64,000 nucleotides of DNA from positions 248,001 to 312,000 of the forward strand of contig CAVOLE010000004.1 in NCBI GenBank assembly GCA_963696665.1. The letters are read 5' to 3'. This DNA is from Roseiarcus sp963696665 (GTDB lineage: Bacteria; Pseudomonadota; Alphaproteobacteria; Rhizobiales; Beijerinckiaceae). How positions within the stretch are numbered: the first letter of the stretch is position 1; the number at the start of each line of letters is the position of its first letter. Both the position numbers and the translations under genes were made by a program. This document shows positions 1-9,501 of the stretch, in pieces. The notes below the pieces were generated by a model. That model was not told the DNA's origin, made no database searches, and saw only the letters and a program-made list of their open reading frames with translations.

Positions 1-11
1 AGGGAGGGGCA

Positions 12-68
12 ACCCTTCCCCCTCGGGGGGAAGGTGGACGCGCCGAAGGCGCGGCCGGATGAGGGCGT
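12..68. repeat. Interspersed palindromic repeat (CTCCC..GGGAG family)
   Basis: This stretch has a CTTCCCCCTCGGGGGG-like hairpin, then a CGCGCC..GGCGCG stem and GGATGAGGGC. The same two-stem pattern occurs near 5770-5940, 6308-6463, 10216-10322 and 40400-40527. It lies directly upstream of pbpC. Confidence 0.7.
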
Positions 69-90
69 CGCTGGCCGGTGAGGGCGCCGT

Positions 91-2190
91 GTGACGCGCC
101 CTCCTCGCCTCTTCGCCTTCGTCCTCGCCGCCGCGCTCGCGCTCATTGCGGCGGCAGGCTTCGGCGCGTCCGTCGCCTGGAAGCGCTTCACGGCGAGCCT
201 CGGCCCGCTCGATCTTGCCGCCTCGCGCGAAGGCTCGACCATTGTCGTCGATCGCGACGGCCGGCTGCTCAGGCCCTTCACCTTGCCCGACGGCCGATGG
301 CGACTGCCCGCGACCACGCACGACGTCGATCCTCGCTATCTCGCGATGCTGGTCGCCTATGAGGATGGGCGGTTTTATAGCCACGACGGCGTCGACGTTC
401 GCGCGCTCCTTCGCGCCGGCGCGCAATGGCTAATGCGCGGCCATGTCGTGTCCGGCGGTTCGACCCTGCCCATGCAGGTCGCGCGGCTGATCGAGCCACG
501 GCCCGAGCGCACGGTCGCCGCGAAGCTCAGGCAGATCGCGCGCGCGCTCGAGATCGAGCGCGATGTCGGCAAGTCTGGAACGCTCGACCGCTACCTCACG
601 CTTGCCCCGTTCGGCGGCAATCTGGAGGGCGTGCGCGCGGCCTCGCTCGCCTATTTCGGCAAGGAGCCGCTCAGGCTGACCGTCGCAGAGGCGGCGCTTC
701 TGGTCGCGCTGCCGCAATCCCCGGAAGCGCGCAGGCCGGATCGTTCGCCGAGAGCGGCGCGCGCGGCGCGCGACCGCGTGCTCGACCGCGTCGCAGCGCG
801 CGGCGTGATCAGCGCCGTCGACGCTGCCGCGGCCAAGCGCGAGCCGGTCCCCGAGGCGCGCTTGGCCTTGCCCACGCTGGCCGCGCACGCTGCTGAGGAA
901 GCCGTCGCCGCCGACAGCCGAGCCAAGGTCATCAAGCTCTCGATCGACGCGCGGTTGCAAGCCAAGCTCGAAATTCTGGCGAAAGAAAGCGTCGCGCGGC
1001 TCGGCGCGAGACTGTCGGCGGCGATCGTCGTCGTCGACAATGCAAGCGGCGAAATTCGCGCCCGCGTGGGCTCGGCGGGTTACGACGATTCCTCGCGCGA
1101 CGGCGCGATCGACATGTCGCGCTCGCCCCGCTCGCCGGGCTCGGCGCTCAAGCCCTTCATCTATGCGCTCGCCTTCGAGCAGGGCCTCGCCCATCCGGAG
1201 ACGCGGCTGTTCGACCGGCCCATGCGCTACGGGGCTTACGCGCCGGAGAATTTCAATCTCGGCTACGAAGGCGCGGTTACCGCGCGCAAGGCGCTGCAAA
1301 TGTCGCTCAATCTGCCTGCGGTCGAGCTTTTGTCCGACGTCGGCCCGGCCACTTTCCTTGCCCGGCTGCACAGCGCAGGCGCAGACATCGCGCTTCCCAA
1401 GGATACGCCGATCGGACTCGCCATCGGCCTCGGCGGGCTTGGCGTTTCGCTCACCGATCTCGCGCGGCTCTACGCCGGCTTCGCGCGCGGCGGCGAGGCG
1501 CCGCCGCTCATCGAGCGGCTCGACGGCCAGCCGCCGGTCATCGGCGAGCGCCGCGTGACCGATCCGGTCGCGGCCTATTATGTCGCGGACATCCTGCGCG
1601 GCGCGCCGCCGCCTGCCAATGCGCTCAAAGGCCGGATCGCCTTCAAGACTGGCACGTCCTACGGCTTTCGTGATGCGCTGGCGATCGGCTTCGACCGGCG
1701 GACCACGATCGCTGTCTGGGTCGGCCGGCCCGACAATGCGCCAACGGCCGGCCTGATCGGGCGCGAGGCGGCGGCGCCGATCCTGTTCGACGCGTTCGAA
1801 CGGCTGGGCAGGAGCATCGAGCCGATCCCGGCGCCCAAAGGCGTCCTGAGAGCGACCCTCACTGCCGATCTCCCGCCGCCCCTGCGCCGCCTGCGCCAGG
1901 ACGCGCCCAGGACATCGTCCGCGCCGGGCGCCGCCCAGCTCAAGATCGCCTTCCCGCCTGATGGCGCCCGCGTCGACCTCGGTCTTGCTGAGGGCGCGCA
2001 CGATCAGCCGCTGGCTCTGAAGGCGCTCGGCGGCGCGCCGCCATTCACCTGGTTCGTCAACGGCGCGCCGGTCGGCGAGGCCGAAATCAGGCGCCAATCG
2101 GCCTGGAACCCGGACGGCGCCGGCTTCGCCCACGTGTCGGTGACCGACGCCAAGGGCGCCTCGGACGCGGTGACGGTCAGGCTCGAATGA
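91..2190 (+). CDS. pbpC: Penicillin-binding protein 1C (transglycosylase/transpeptidase)
   Basis: Bifunctional class A penicillin-binding protein that polymerises and crosslinks peptidoglycan in the periplasm. It has an N-terminal membrane anchor at about residues 8-27. The GT51 glycosyltransferase domain carries the EDGRFYSH motif with catalytic Glu91 and GGSTLPMQ near 122-129. The transpeptidase domain carries SALK (Ser351/Lys354), SLN (405-407) and KTG (519-521). A C-terminal beta-rich extension from about residue 625 matches the PBP1C C-terminal domain. At 699 aa it is close to the usual PBP1C length. The start is GTG at 91. In many proteobacteria pbpC follows an alpha-2-macroglobulin gene, which would lie before this window. 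Confidence 0.93.
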   Translation: MTRPPRLFAFVLAAALALIAAAGFGASVAWKRFTASLGPLDLAASREGSTIVVDRDGRLLRPFTLPDGRWRLPATTHDVDPRYLAMLVAYEDGRFYSHDGVDVRALLRAGAQWLMRGHVVSGGSTLPMQVARLIEPRPERTVAAKLRQIARALEIERDVGKSGTLDRYLTLAPFGGNLEGVRAASLAYFGKEPLRLTVAEAALLVALPQSPEARRPDRSPRAARAARDRVLDRVAARGVISAVDAAAAKREPVPEARLALPTLAAHAAEEAVAADSRAKVIKLSIDARLQAKLEILAKESVARLGARLSAAIVVVDNASGEIRARVGSAGYDDSSRDGAIDMSRSPRSPGSALKPFIYALAFEQGLAHPETRLFDRPMRYGAYAPENFNLGYEGAVTARKALQMSLNLPAVELLSDVGPATFLARLHSAGADIALPKDTPIGLAIGLGGLGVSLTDLARLYAGFARGGEAPPLIERLDGQPPVIGERRVTDPVAAYYVADILRGAPPPANALKGRIAFKTGTSYGFRDALAIGFDRRTTIAVWVGRPDNAPTAGLIGREAAAPILFDAFERLGRSIEPIPAPKGVLRATLTADLPPPLRRLRQDAPRTSSAPGAAQLKIAFPPDGARVDLGLAEGAHDQPLALKALGGAPPFTWFVNGAPVGEAEIRRQSAWNPDGAGFAHVSVTDAKGASDAVTVRLE

Positions 2191-2205
2191 GGCGCGGCGC
2201 CTGTA

Positions 2206-3429
2206 TTAAGGCTTGCCGGGAACCTCGATGGGGCCGATAGACTTCGCGAACGTCGCGAGGTCGCCCGCGGGCTCGCGCGGCGCCGCGGACTTTGCGGCGC
2301 CTTGCGGACCCCTCTTCGAGGCCTGCACATGCTGGAACACAAGGCTCGCGATGAACTGAAGAAACGGCGCCTGCCAGATTCCTCCGTGTCCATCGATCAC
2401 TTCTTTTGTCGCGCCGACGACCCAGAACGGGTTCGCTTGCGTCGTTCCGGGCGGATCGAGCACGAAGGGGTTGTCGGCGGTCGGTCCAGCCAACGCATGG
2501 GTCCGGAATTGAGGCACGAAGCCGAGCGCATGCCTGACGCACCACTTTTCCAGCTCCCCGATCGCCGATTCGGTGATCGCGTGCCCCGCATTGCCCAGCG
2601 GAAACACCAGGCCGACCGGCTGATCGTTGTCGGCCTGCGCGCAGATGAAGACCGGAAGCTGCTTTGTCGTGCGCGCCTCGAAGGCCTCACCGGTCACGAG
2701 GTCGTAAATCGGGATGTAGCGCGCGCCTTCGATGGCCGGATTGACCAAAAGCACCAAGTCGGCGAACTCCGGCGTCATCCGCCCGATCGGCGCTGACGCC
2801 GCTTGAATCAGCGATTGGGCGAGAGCGGAAAAGACGATCATGCCGCCGAAGCTGTGGCCCGCGATCACCAGGAGCGGATTTCCGCCGCGCTTTTGCTGGC
2901 GGTTGCGATAGTGGCGCAGCCTTCCGAACAGCTCCCGCACCGAACCTGTCGCGACCCGTTGTCCGGCCGCCTGCCGCCCCCAGAAGGTCGCGTCGGCGAC
3001 GACGTCGCCCAAGCCGAAATCCGACAAGCCCCGCCAGCCGACGAAGACGCCGAGAACCGGACGCGGCGCGACTCCGGCGGACGCATGGCGCCTCTCGTAC
3101 TCGACCGTCTTGCTCAGCAGCGCCCGGAAGGCGGTCAGATTGTCGTCATCAGAGCGGGCGTCGTGCTGCCAGCCGTGCACGAAGGCGACAAGGATCGCGT
3201 CCTGCCCGCCTTGTCCTGGGTCGTCCGGCGCCAGCGCTTCGAGCCGTTGCGCCACTGCGTCCATTTGCCCTCGGTCGTAGCACCGCCCCTGATCGTCAAA
3301 CTCGACGATGGCAAGTTCGTAAGGCGCTCCTTTCATGAAGCCATGAAAGGTCTGATGCTGCCGGTTCGGCATGATCCCAACCGGCTTCCGAGGCTCGACT
3401 GGCGTGAGACCCTGCAAACCGTCATCCAT
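2206..3429 (-). CDS. Alpha/beta hydrolase family protein (lipase/esterase-like)
   Basis: Predicted serine hydrolase of 407 aa. A hydrophobic strand is followed by an HGW motif at 85-87 (oxyanion region), and GHSFGG at 191-196 supplies the nucleophilic Ser193. A later LVNPAIEG segment fits the core sheet of the fold. There is no signal peptide, so it is probably cytoplasmic. It is longer than simple esterases and I do not recognise the substrate. It converges on pbpC with a gap of only 15 bp. The next two genes are on the same strand, but the 144-bp gap makes shared transcription uncertain. Confidence 0.75.
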   Translation of the reverse strand: MDDGLQGLTPVEPRKPVGIMPNRQHQTFHGFMKGAPYELAIVEFDDQGRCYDRGQMDAVAQRLEALAPDDPGQGGQDAILVAFVHGWQHDARSDDDNLTAFRALLSKTVEYERRHASAGVAPRPVLGVFVGWRGLSDFGLGDVVADATFWGRQAAGQRVATGSVRELFGRLRHYRNRQQKRGGNPLLVIAGHSFGGMIVFSALAQSLIQAASAPIGRMTPEFADLVLLVNPAIEGARYIPIYDLVTGEAFEARTTKQLPVFICAQADNDQPVGLVFPLGNAGHAITESAIGELEKWCVRHALGFVPQFRTHALAGPTADNPFVLDPPGTTQANPFWVVGATKEVIDGHGGIWQAPFLQFIASLVFQHVQASKRGPQGAAKSAAPREPAGDLATFAKSIGPIEVPGKP

Positions 3430-3573
3430 CGCGGCGCCTCCCCCTCATCTCTTCAGGCACTCAAATCGCCTTGCGTCCATTGCAGGAAAAATTGCAAGTT
3501 CATATCGCGCCGGCCCGCGATGCGAGGTGACGCTCGTCACAGTCAGGACGGTCGGCGCCGCCTGCGAGCGCCG

Positions 3574-4521
3574 CTACCCTGCCTTCGCCGCCGGCCACGC
3601 CGTGAGCAGCGCCCGGAGCGCCGCGACGAAGGCCAGCGGCTGGTCGATCATCACGTGGTGCTCGGCTTCCGGGATCTCCACGTAAGGCGAGCCGGGCGCA
3701 ATGATGCTCAAAAGGTGGGCCGCGTCTTCGGCCTGGAACAGTTGCGACTTGCCGCCGCGAATGACCGCGAGCGGCGCGCGCGCCGCCTTGACCAGCGCGA
3801 CCGGATCGAGCCGGCCGAACTTCTCCCAGAAATGCGGGTCGAAGCTCAGCGACCAGCCCGCCGCGCCGTCGGCGCCGAGCGCCTTTCGCGCCGAGCGGCG
3901 CGCGATAAAGTCAAGAATGAACAAATTGTCGCAGGCCTGCGGCGGCGCCAGGCGGAAGCGCGCGATGATCGCCTCGAGCGAAGGGCGCACGCTGTGGTCA
4001 CGCGGCGTCGCCCGGGGCGGCGCGGGGTTTCGCTCGTTCTTCGGCGCGAAGAAGGGCGGATCGACCATCACCGCCGCAGCGATCTCGTCGCCGAAATCAT
4101 GGGCGACCCCGACCGCGATGCGCCCGCCGAACGAGTGCCCGACGACGACCGGCGGGCCCGCCTCGTAAACGCCTGCCGCGCGGCCCACTTCGCGGGCCTC
4201 GCGGACGAACTGGCGAAAGTCATAAAGCGCGCGCCAGTCCGAGCGCCCCATGCCGGTGAACGATGGCGCGACGACGCGTCGTTCGCCGGCGAAGAAGGGG
4301 GCGATGAAGCTCCACCAGTCGGCATGGGCCGCCCCGCCGTGCAGCAAGATGAGACCTGGCTTGCCGCGCTCGCCCCAGGCCAGCGTTTCGACCTGCGCGC
4401 CATCGACGGTGGTAAACGTCCGCTCGGGCTCGATGGCGACCGCGCGTTCGAACCATGCCGGCGCCGGGGGCTTCTGCCCGCGAAAGGCCGCGAGCGGCGC
4501 CATGGGGTTCGATTCGGCCAC
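3574..4521 (-). CDS. Alpha/beta fold hydrolase
   Basis: A 315-aa hydrolase with the HGG oxyanion motif at 61-63 (LILLHGGAAHADWW) and GHSFGG with Ser130 as nucleophile. A DPHFWEKF segment sits in the cap region and a C-terminal EAEHHVMID supplies the likely catalytic His. It lies 18 bp downstream of the thiolase gene on the same strand, so the two probably share a transcript. It could act on acyl or ester substrates feeding fatty acid degradation, but this is inference from context. Confidence 0.8.
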   Translation of the reverse strand: MAESNPMAPLAAFRGQKPPAPAWFERAVAIEPERTFTTVDGAQVETLAWGERGKPGLILLHGGAAHADWWSFIAPFFAGERRVVAPSFTGMGRSDWRALYDFRQFVREAREVGRAAGVYEAGPPVVVGHSFGGRIAVGVAHDFGDEIAAAVMVDPPFFAPKNERNPAPPRATPRDHSVRPSLEAIIARFRLAPPQACDNLFILDFIARRSARKALGADGAAGWSLSFDPHFWEKFGRLDPVALVKAARAPLAVIRGGKSQLFQAEDAAHLLSIIAPGSPYVEIPEAEHHVMIDQPLAFVAALRALLTAWPAAKAG

Positions 4522-4539
4522 GCGAATGTCGTCCGTAAT

Positions 4540-5742
4540 TCAGGCGACTTCGAACAGGCCGGCCGCGCCCATGCCGCCGCCGACGCACATCGTCACGACG
4601 ACATAGCGCGCGCCGCGCCGCTTGCCCTCGATCAGCGCATGGCCCGTCAGGCGCGAGCCGCTCATGCCGTAAGGGTGGCCGACCGAGATCGCGCCGCCGT
4701 CGACGTTGAGCTTGTCGTTGTCGATGCCGAGCCGGTCGCGGCAGTAGATGACCTGGACGGCAAACGCCTCGTTGAGCTCCCAGAGGCCGATGTCGTCCAC
4801 CTTGAGGCCATGCGCCTTGAGCAGCTTCGGCACCGCGAAGACGGGGCCGATGCCCATCTCGTCCGGATCGCAGCCGGCGACCGCGATGCCGCGATAGATC
4901 CCGAGCGGCTCGAGGTTGCGCTGGCTCGCGAGCTTGGCGTCCATCAGGACGCTGGCGCTGGCGCCGTCCGACAATTGCGAGGCGTTGCCGGCGGTGATGA
5001 ACGAACCCGCCTTGAGCCGCTGCCCGTCCGCGAACACCGGCTTCAGCGCCGAGAGGCCAGCCAGGGTCGTGTCGGCGCGCGGCCCTTCGTCCTGCTTCAA
5101 GGTGATCGGCTTGTCCGACACGGCGCCGGTCGCCTTGTCGACCACCTTCATCACGGTGGGCAGGGGTGCGATCTCGGCGTCGAACCGGCCGGCGGCTTGG
5201 GCCGCGGCGGTTCTCTGTTGCGATTGCAGCGCGTATTCGTCCTGGCGCTGACGGGTGACCTGGTAGCGCTCCGCCACGGTCTCGGCGGTCTCGAGCATCG
5301 TCATGTAGACGTCGTCGCGATGCTCGACGAGCCAGGGATCTTGAGCGCGATAGCGGTTCATCTTGTCGTTCTGGACCAGCGAAATGGATTCGAGCCCACC
5401 GCCGATGGTGACGCTCATGCCGTCGTCGATGATTTCCTTCGCCGCGGTCGCGATCGCCATCAGGCCCGAGGCGCATTGCCGGTCGAGCGACATGCCGGCG
5501 ACGCTGGTCGGAAGCCCGGCGCGCAGCAGCGCCTGTCGCGCGACATTGCCGCCCTGCGATCCCTGCTGCATCGCCGCGCCCATGACCACATCGTCGACCT
5601 CGCCCGGATCGACGGATGCGCGCTGAAGCGCGTTCGCGATCGCGTGCCCGCCCAGCGTCTGGGCCTGGGTGTCATTGAACGCGCCACGATAGGCCTTGCC
5701 GATCGGCGTGCGCGCAGTCGAGACGATGACGGCTTCACGCAT
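4540..5742 (-). CDS. fadA: Acetyl-CoA C-acyltransferase (3-ketoacyl-CoA thiolase)
   Basis: Thiolase of 400 aa, the usual family length, catalysing the last step of beta-oxidation (thiolytic cleavage of 3-ketoacyl-CoA). Nucleophilic Cys90 sits in LDRQCASG, followed by the GGGLESIS segment. The C-terminal half carries NEAFAVQV, the catalytic His in GGAISVGHPYGMSG, and the second Cys in CVGGGMGAAG. The FadJ-type multifunctional gene follows about 740 bp upstream on the same strand, so the pair supplies the hydratase, dehydrogenase and thiolase steps. The symbol reflects function; an acetoacetyl-CoA thiolase role cannot be excluded. Confidence 0.9.
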   Translation of the reverse strand: MREAVIVSTARTPIGKAYRGAFNDTQAQTLGGHAIANALQRASVDPGEVDDVVMGAAMQQGSQGGNVARQALLRAGLPTSVAGMSLDRQCASGLMAIATAAKEIIDDGMSVTIGGGLESISLVQNDKMNRYRAQDPWLVEHRDDVYMTMLETAETVAERYQVTRQRQDEYALQSQQRTAAAQAAGRFDAEIAPLPTVMKVVDKATGAVSDKPITLKQDEGPRADTTLAGLSALKPVFADGQRLKAGSFITAGNASQLSDGASASVLMDAKLASQRNLEPLGIYRGIAVAGCDPDEMGIGPVFAVPKLLKAHGLKVDDIGLWELNEAFAVQVIYCRDRLGIDNDKLNVDGGAISVGHPYGMSGSRLTGHALIEGKRRGARYVVVTMCVGGGMGAAGLFEVA

Positions 5743-5767
5743 GATGGATCTCCTCGTTCATTTGACT

Positions 5768-5940
5768 AGCCCTCATCGGTCGCCCTCATCCGTCGCGCCT
5801 TTGGCGCGCCACCTTCTCCCCGAGGGAGAAGGGGAGCCGGCGGTGCCGTTTGGCGCACCTCTTCTACCCGAGGAAAGGCGGCGTTTCGGCCGCCCCTTCT
5901 CCCTCGGGGAGAAGGTGGCGCGAAGCGCCGGATGAGGGTC
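5768..5940. repeat. Inverted pair of interspersed palindromic repeats
   Basis: One copy runs CCCTCATCCGTCGCGCC..GGCGCGCCACC then CTTCTCCCCGAGGGAGAAG (about 5780-5835). A second, inverted copy runs CCCTTCTCCCTCGGGGAGAAG..GGATGAGGG (about 5899-5938). The second copy overlaps the 3' end of the DUF559 gene. Confidence 0.75.
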
Positions 5941-6286
5941 TTGCATGCGCGAATATTGTCTCCAGAACCCCTTCGCGATTCTGCAACACCTCGTTGTTCC
6001 AGAACCGAAGCACCTTCCAACCCCGACTCGCCAGATAAGCGTCACGGATATTGTCGCGAGGGCTTTCGGCGTGTTGCGACCCGTCAGCTTCGACGATCAG
6101 CTTAGCGCCAACGCAAAGAAAGTCGACAATGTAGGGGCCGACCGGAACCTGCCGGCGAAACTTAAATCCGCTCAAGCGACGATCGCGCAGCAGACGCCAC
6201 AGGCGAAGTTCGCTGTCGGTCGGCGCGCCGCGCATCGCTCGAGCGCGGGAGCGTTGGTTCGACGAGACGCCTGCGTCGGTCTTCAT
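5864..6286 (-). CDS. DUF559 domain-containing protein (endonuclease-like fold)
   Basis: A 140-aa protein of the DUF559/Vsr-like family related to very-short-patch-repair endonucleases. Family features are SELRLWRLLRDRRL near 26-39, FKFRRQVPVGPYIVDFLC, the acidic EADGSQH motif, and GWKVLRFWNNEVLQN. The enzymatic role is inferred from the fold; members are mostly uncharacterised. The last roughly 25 codons (ending LLPEGEG..PPFLG) are encoded by the intergenic palindromic repeat, so the repeat has extended or replaced the natural C-terminus. The gene is flanked by repeats on both sides. Confidence 0.8.
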   Translation of the reverse strand: MKTDAGVSSNQRSRARAMRGAPTDSELRLWRLLRDRRLSGFKFRRQVPVGPYIVDFLCVGAKLIVEADGSQHAESPRDNIRDAYLASRGWKVLRFWNNEVLQNREGVLETIFAHARPSSGASRHLLPEGEGAAETPPFLG

Positions 6287-6307
6287 CGCTCATCCATCGG
6301 CGGGGCA

Positions 6308-6463
6308 GACCTCATCCGACCGGCTTGGCCGGCCACCTTTTCCCCGAGGGAGAAGGGGCGCCTGCGCTGACGTTCGATCCAGCCCTGTCCCCTCGAGGAA
6401 AGGCGCCGTTCAGCACCCCTTCTCCCTCGGGGAGAAGGTGGCGCGTAGCGCCGGATGAGGGCT
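6308..6463. repeat. Inverted pair of interspersed palindromic repeats
   Basis: CCTCATCCGACCGG..CCGGCCACC with TTTTCCCCGAGGGAGAAGG at about 6308-6360 faces CCCCTTCTCCCTCGGGGAGAAGG with GGATGAGGGC at about 6416-6463. The arrangement is the same as at 5768-5940. Together the two pairs bracket the DUF559 gene. Confidence 0.75.
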
Positions 6464-6478
6464 GGCGCATCATTGGGC

Positions 6479-8556
6479 TCACGACTTCGTAAACGTCCCG
6501 CCCTCCGCCGCGAGCTTCTCAAGAAGCGCCGCCGGCTTGAAGTCGTCGCCGAACTTGGCCTGATACGCCTTGAGCTTCGCAAGCACCGTCTTCAGCCCGA
6601 CCGTGTCGGCGTAGAACATCGGGCCGCCGCGATAGACGGGCCAGCCGTAGCCATTGATCCAGACGATGTCGATGTCGGAGGCGCGCTGCGCCTTGCCCTC
6701 CTCGAGGATTTTCGCGCCCTCGTTGATCATCGGATAGATAAGCCGCTCGAGGATCTCGGCGTCGCCGATTTTGCGCTGCTCGATGCCCTTCGACTTGGCG
6801 AAGTCGCGGATGATTCCTTCGACATGCGCTGACGGCTTGGCGTTCCGCGCCTCATCATAGTCGTAGAAGCCCGCGCCCGTCTTCTGGCCGCGCCTACCCT
6901 CCTCGCACAGGATGTCGCGGATCGATGCGCGCTTCGACGTCGCTGCGGACCAGCCGATGTCGAGGCCGGCGAGATCGGTCATCGCGAACGGGCCCATCGG
7001 CAGGCCGAAGTCGACAAGCACACGGTCCACGTCCCAAGGCGTCGCGCCTTCGAGGATGAGCTTCTGCGCCTCGCGCTGGCGCTCCGCCAGCATGCGGTTG
7101 CCGACGAAGCCATGGGCGACGCCGACGACGACGGGGACCTTGCCGATCTTCGGCGCGAGCTGGGTGATCGTCGCGAGCACGGACTTCGACGTCTTTTGCC
7201 CGCGCACGATCTCGAGCAGGCGCATCACATTGGCGGGCGAAAAGAAATGCGTGCCGAGCACGTCTTCCGGCCGCTTGGTCTTCGCGGCGATGGCGTCGAC
7301 GTCAAGGTAGGACGTGTTCGAGGCGAGGATCGCGCCGGGCCTGGCGATCTTGTCGAGCCGCTCGAAGATGCTCTTCTTGAGATCCATGTCCTCGAACACC
7401 GCCTCGATCACGAGATCGGCGTCGGCCAGCGCATTGAAGTCGAGCGTCGGGACAAGCCTGCCCATCCGCTCCTCGACCTCCGGCATTGTGAGCCGGCCCT
7501 TCTTGACCGTGTTCTCGTAGTTGCGGCGCATGATCGAAACGCCGCGGTCGAGCGCCTCTTTCGTGGTTTCGATGATCGTCACCGGAATGCCGGCGGAGAG
7601 GAAATTCATCGAAATGCCGCCGCCCATCGTGCCCGCGCCGATTACGCCAACTTTGGCGATCTTTCGTGTCGGCGTATCGGCGGGAATGTCGGCGACCTTG
7701 GCCGCCTGCCGCTCGGCGAAAAAGACGTAGCGCTGCGCCTTGGACTGGGTGCTCGCGACCAGTTCGCCGAAAATCGCGCGCTCTTTCGCCATGCCCTCGT
7801 CGAACGGCAGGTCGACCGCGTTCTTGACCGACTCGATCGCCCCCTTCCAGGCCTCGAAGCCGCGAAATTTTCGCGCATTGGCCTTGGCGACAGCCTCGAA
7901 GATTTCGGGTTTGCCCCGCGCCGGCTCGAGCTTGTCGGACCGATCGCGCACCTTCTTCAAGGGCGCCTTCTCGGCAATGAGCCGCCGGGCGTAGGCGATC
8001 GCGGAGTCGCGCAGCTTGCCTTCCTCGGCGAGCTCGTCGACGACGCCCCATTCCTTGGCCTCGCGCGCGCTAAACGGCGTCCCGGACAAGATGACGTCGA
8101 GCGCCTTCTCGACGCCGATAAGCCGGGGCAGGCGCTGCGTGCCGCCGGCGCCGGGGATGATGCCGAGCTTGATCTCCGGCAGGCCGCATTTGGCGGACGG
8201 GACGGCGATGCGGTAATGCGCCGTCAGCGCGACTTCGAACCCGCCGCCGAGCGCCGTTCCGTGCAGCGCGGCGATCACCGGCTTCGAGGCGTTCTCGATT
8301 GCGTCAAGCGCCTCGGGGAGCGGAGGCGGAGCGGGCGGCTTGCCGAATTCGGCAATGTCGGCGCCGGCGATGAACGTCCGCCCGTCGCAGATGATAATGA
8401 TCGCCTTGACCGCGCCGTCGGCCTCCGCCTGCTCGACGCCCCGCTTGAGGCCGTCGCGGACGGGTTGCGAAATGCGTTCACCGGCGGGGAGTTGATCGTC
8501 ACCACCGCGACTTCGTCCTCGATCGAAAGGTCGACGACCGAATTGATGGCGGCCAT
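6479..8556 (-). CDS. fadJ: FadJ-type 3-hydroxyacyl-CoA dehydrogenase/enoyl-CoA hydratase, 5' frameshift
   Basis: Multifunctional beta-oxidation protein of about 690 aa. The N-terminal crotonase domain carries FIAGADIAEF and a GGGFEVAL oxyanion segment. The NAD-binding 3-hydroxyacyl-CoA dehydrogenase domain has a KVGVIGAGTMGGGI Rossmann motif, followed by the C-terminal dimerisation domain. The natural N-terminus starts with ATG at 8556 (MAAINSVVDLSIEDEVAVVT). After NSPPVNA the reading shifts at about 8468-8475, where one base appears to be missing; the rest (SQPVRDGLKRGV onward) lies in another frame. In that second frame a start at 8578 encodes an unrelated N-terminus. Either this is a sequencing indel or the hydratase domain is damaged. 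Confidence 0.88.
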
Positions 8557-8817
8557 GGGCTGTTTCCTCTCGGATCAAGGGCAGCGCGAACCTCGATGAC
8601 GGCGCGCGAGGGCGAGGTTTGGGAGCTTTGCGAGCCCAATGGCATGTTTGAACAGCCGGCGTTCCCGGTCAACTCCCCGCGAGGGCGCCGCGCTTCAAGC
8701 CCGCGGGCTTAAGCTCAAAGAATTTCGTCCCTCCCTGTAACCGATCGTCAGCCCGTACGTATAGCCGTTGCGGACCCCGCGAAGATTGTTGGATCCGCAG
8801 GATCAGGGAGATTGGCC

Positions 8818-9297
8818 ATGTTGACGCGTCGAACGGCTTTGACCAGCCTGGCGGCGATCGCAGGCTTAAGCATTGTGCAATCCCGAGCGGCCGGCGCCCA
8901 GGAGGCGCATGTCGTTCGCACCGACGCCGAGTGGCGCTCGACTTTGACGCCCGGCCAATATGCGATCCTGCGCAAGGAAGGGACCGAGCGGCCCTTCACC
9001 AGTCCGCTTCTGCATGAGGAGCGCAAGGGGATCTTCGCCTGCGCCGGCTGCGGATCGGACCTGTTCTCCTCCTCAACGAAATTCGATAGCGGCACCGGCT
9101 GGCCAAGCTTCTGGGCCCCCCTGGACAAGGCGGTCGACGAGCACGCCGACCATTCGTGGGGCATGACCCGCACGGCCGTGACGTGCCATCGCTGCGACGG
9201 CCATCTCGGCCACGTTTTCGACGATGGGCCGAAGCCGACCGGCTTGCGCTATTGCATGAACGGGCTGGCGCTCACGTTCAAGCCGGCGACTGCGTAA
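8818..9297 (+). CDS. msrB: Peptide-methionine (R)-S-oxide reductase, exported
   Basis: MsrB reduces the R-diastereomer of methionine sulfoxide in proteins. The mature part has the two zinc-binding CxxC pairs (CAGCGSD and CHRCDGHLGH), the FDSGTGWPSFW motif, and the catalytic Cys in RYCMNGLAL. The N-terminus (MLTRRTALTSLAAIAGLS..) has a twin-arginine-like signal ending near AAGA, which places the enzyme in the periplasm. I start at ATG 8818; a TTG six bases upstream is possible, but an AGGGAG Shine-Dalgarno at 8804-8809 fits the ATG. It is followed 200 bp later by an exported MsrA, so both diastereomers can be repaired outside the cytoplasm. Confidence 0.9.
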   Translation: MLTRRTALTSLAAIAGLSIVQSRAAGAQEAHVVRTDAEWRSTLTPGQYAILRKEGTERPFTSPLLHEERKGIFACAGCGSDLFSSSTKFDSGTGWPSFWAPLDKAVDEHADHSWGMTRTAVTCHRCDGHLGHVFDDGPKPTGLRYCMNGLALTFKPATA

Positions 9298-9501
9298 CGC
9301 GCCGGCCTGTTTACTTTGGGTTAAGGATTTCTTTCTGTACAGGGCGCCCTCGTGAACCTGTGTCGATAAGCAGAGCGAGGGCTCTCGCAAGTGTGATGAC
9401 ACGATCACGTGAGCAAGTGCGCCTGTCGCGTGAACGCCATAGTGGCGGCTTATGCGGGGCGCGCTTTGATGACTTGCAATAGGCGGCAATGGAGTTGGGC
9501 C

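Noticed and set aside
430..2133. A 567-codon minus-strand frame within pbpC
   Set aside because: The pbpC frame carries all PBP motifs; the antisense frame is Arg-rich without a domain.
4220..5476. A 418-codon minus-strand frame overlapping the thiolase and hydrolase genes
   Set aside because: It lies in the wrong frame relative to the thiolase motifs and reads as Arg/Gly-rich noise.
2803..5769. A 988-codon open frame on the plus strand across the hydrolase and thiolase genes
   Set aside because: It is the complement of the real minus-strand genes, is rich in Arg/Ala/Asp, and has no family motif; the minus-strand frames have clear catalytic motifs.
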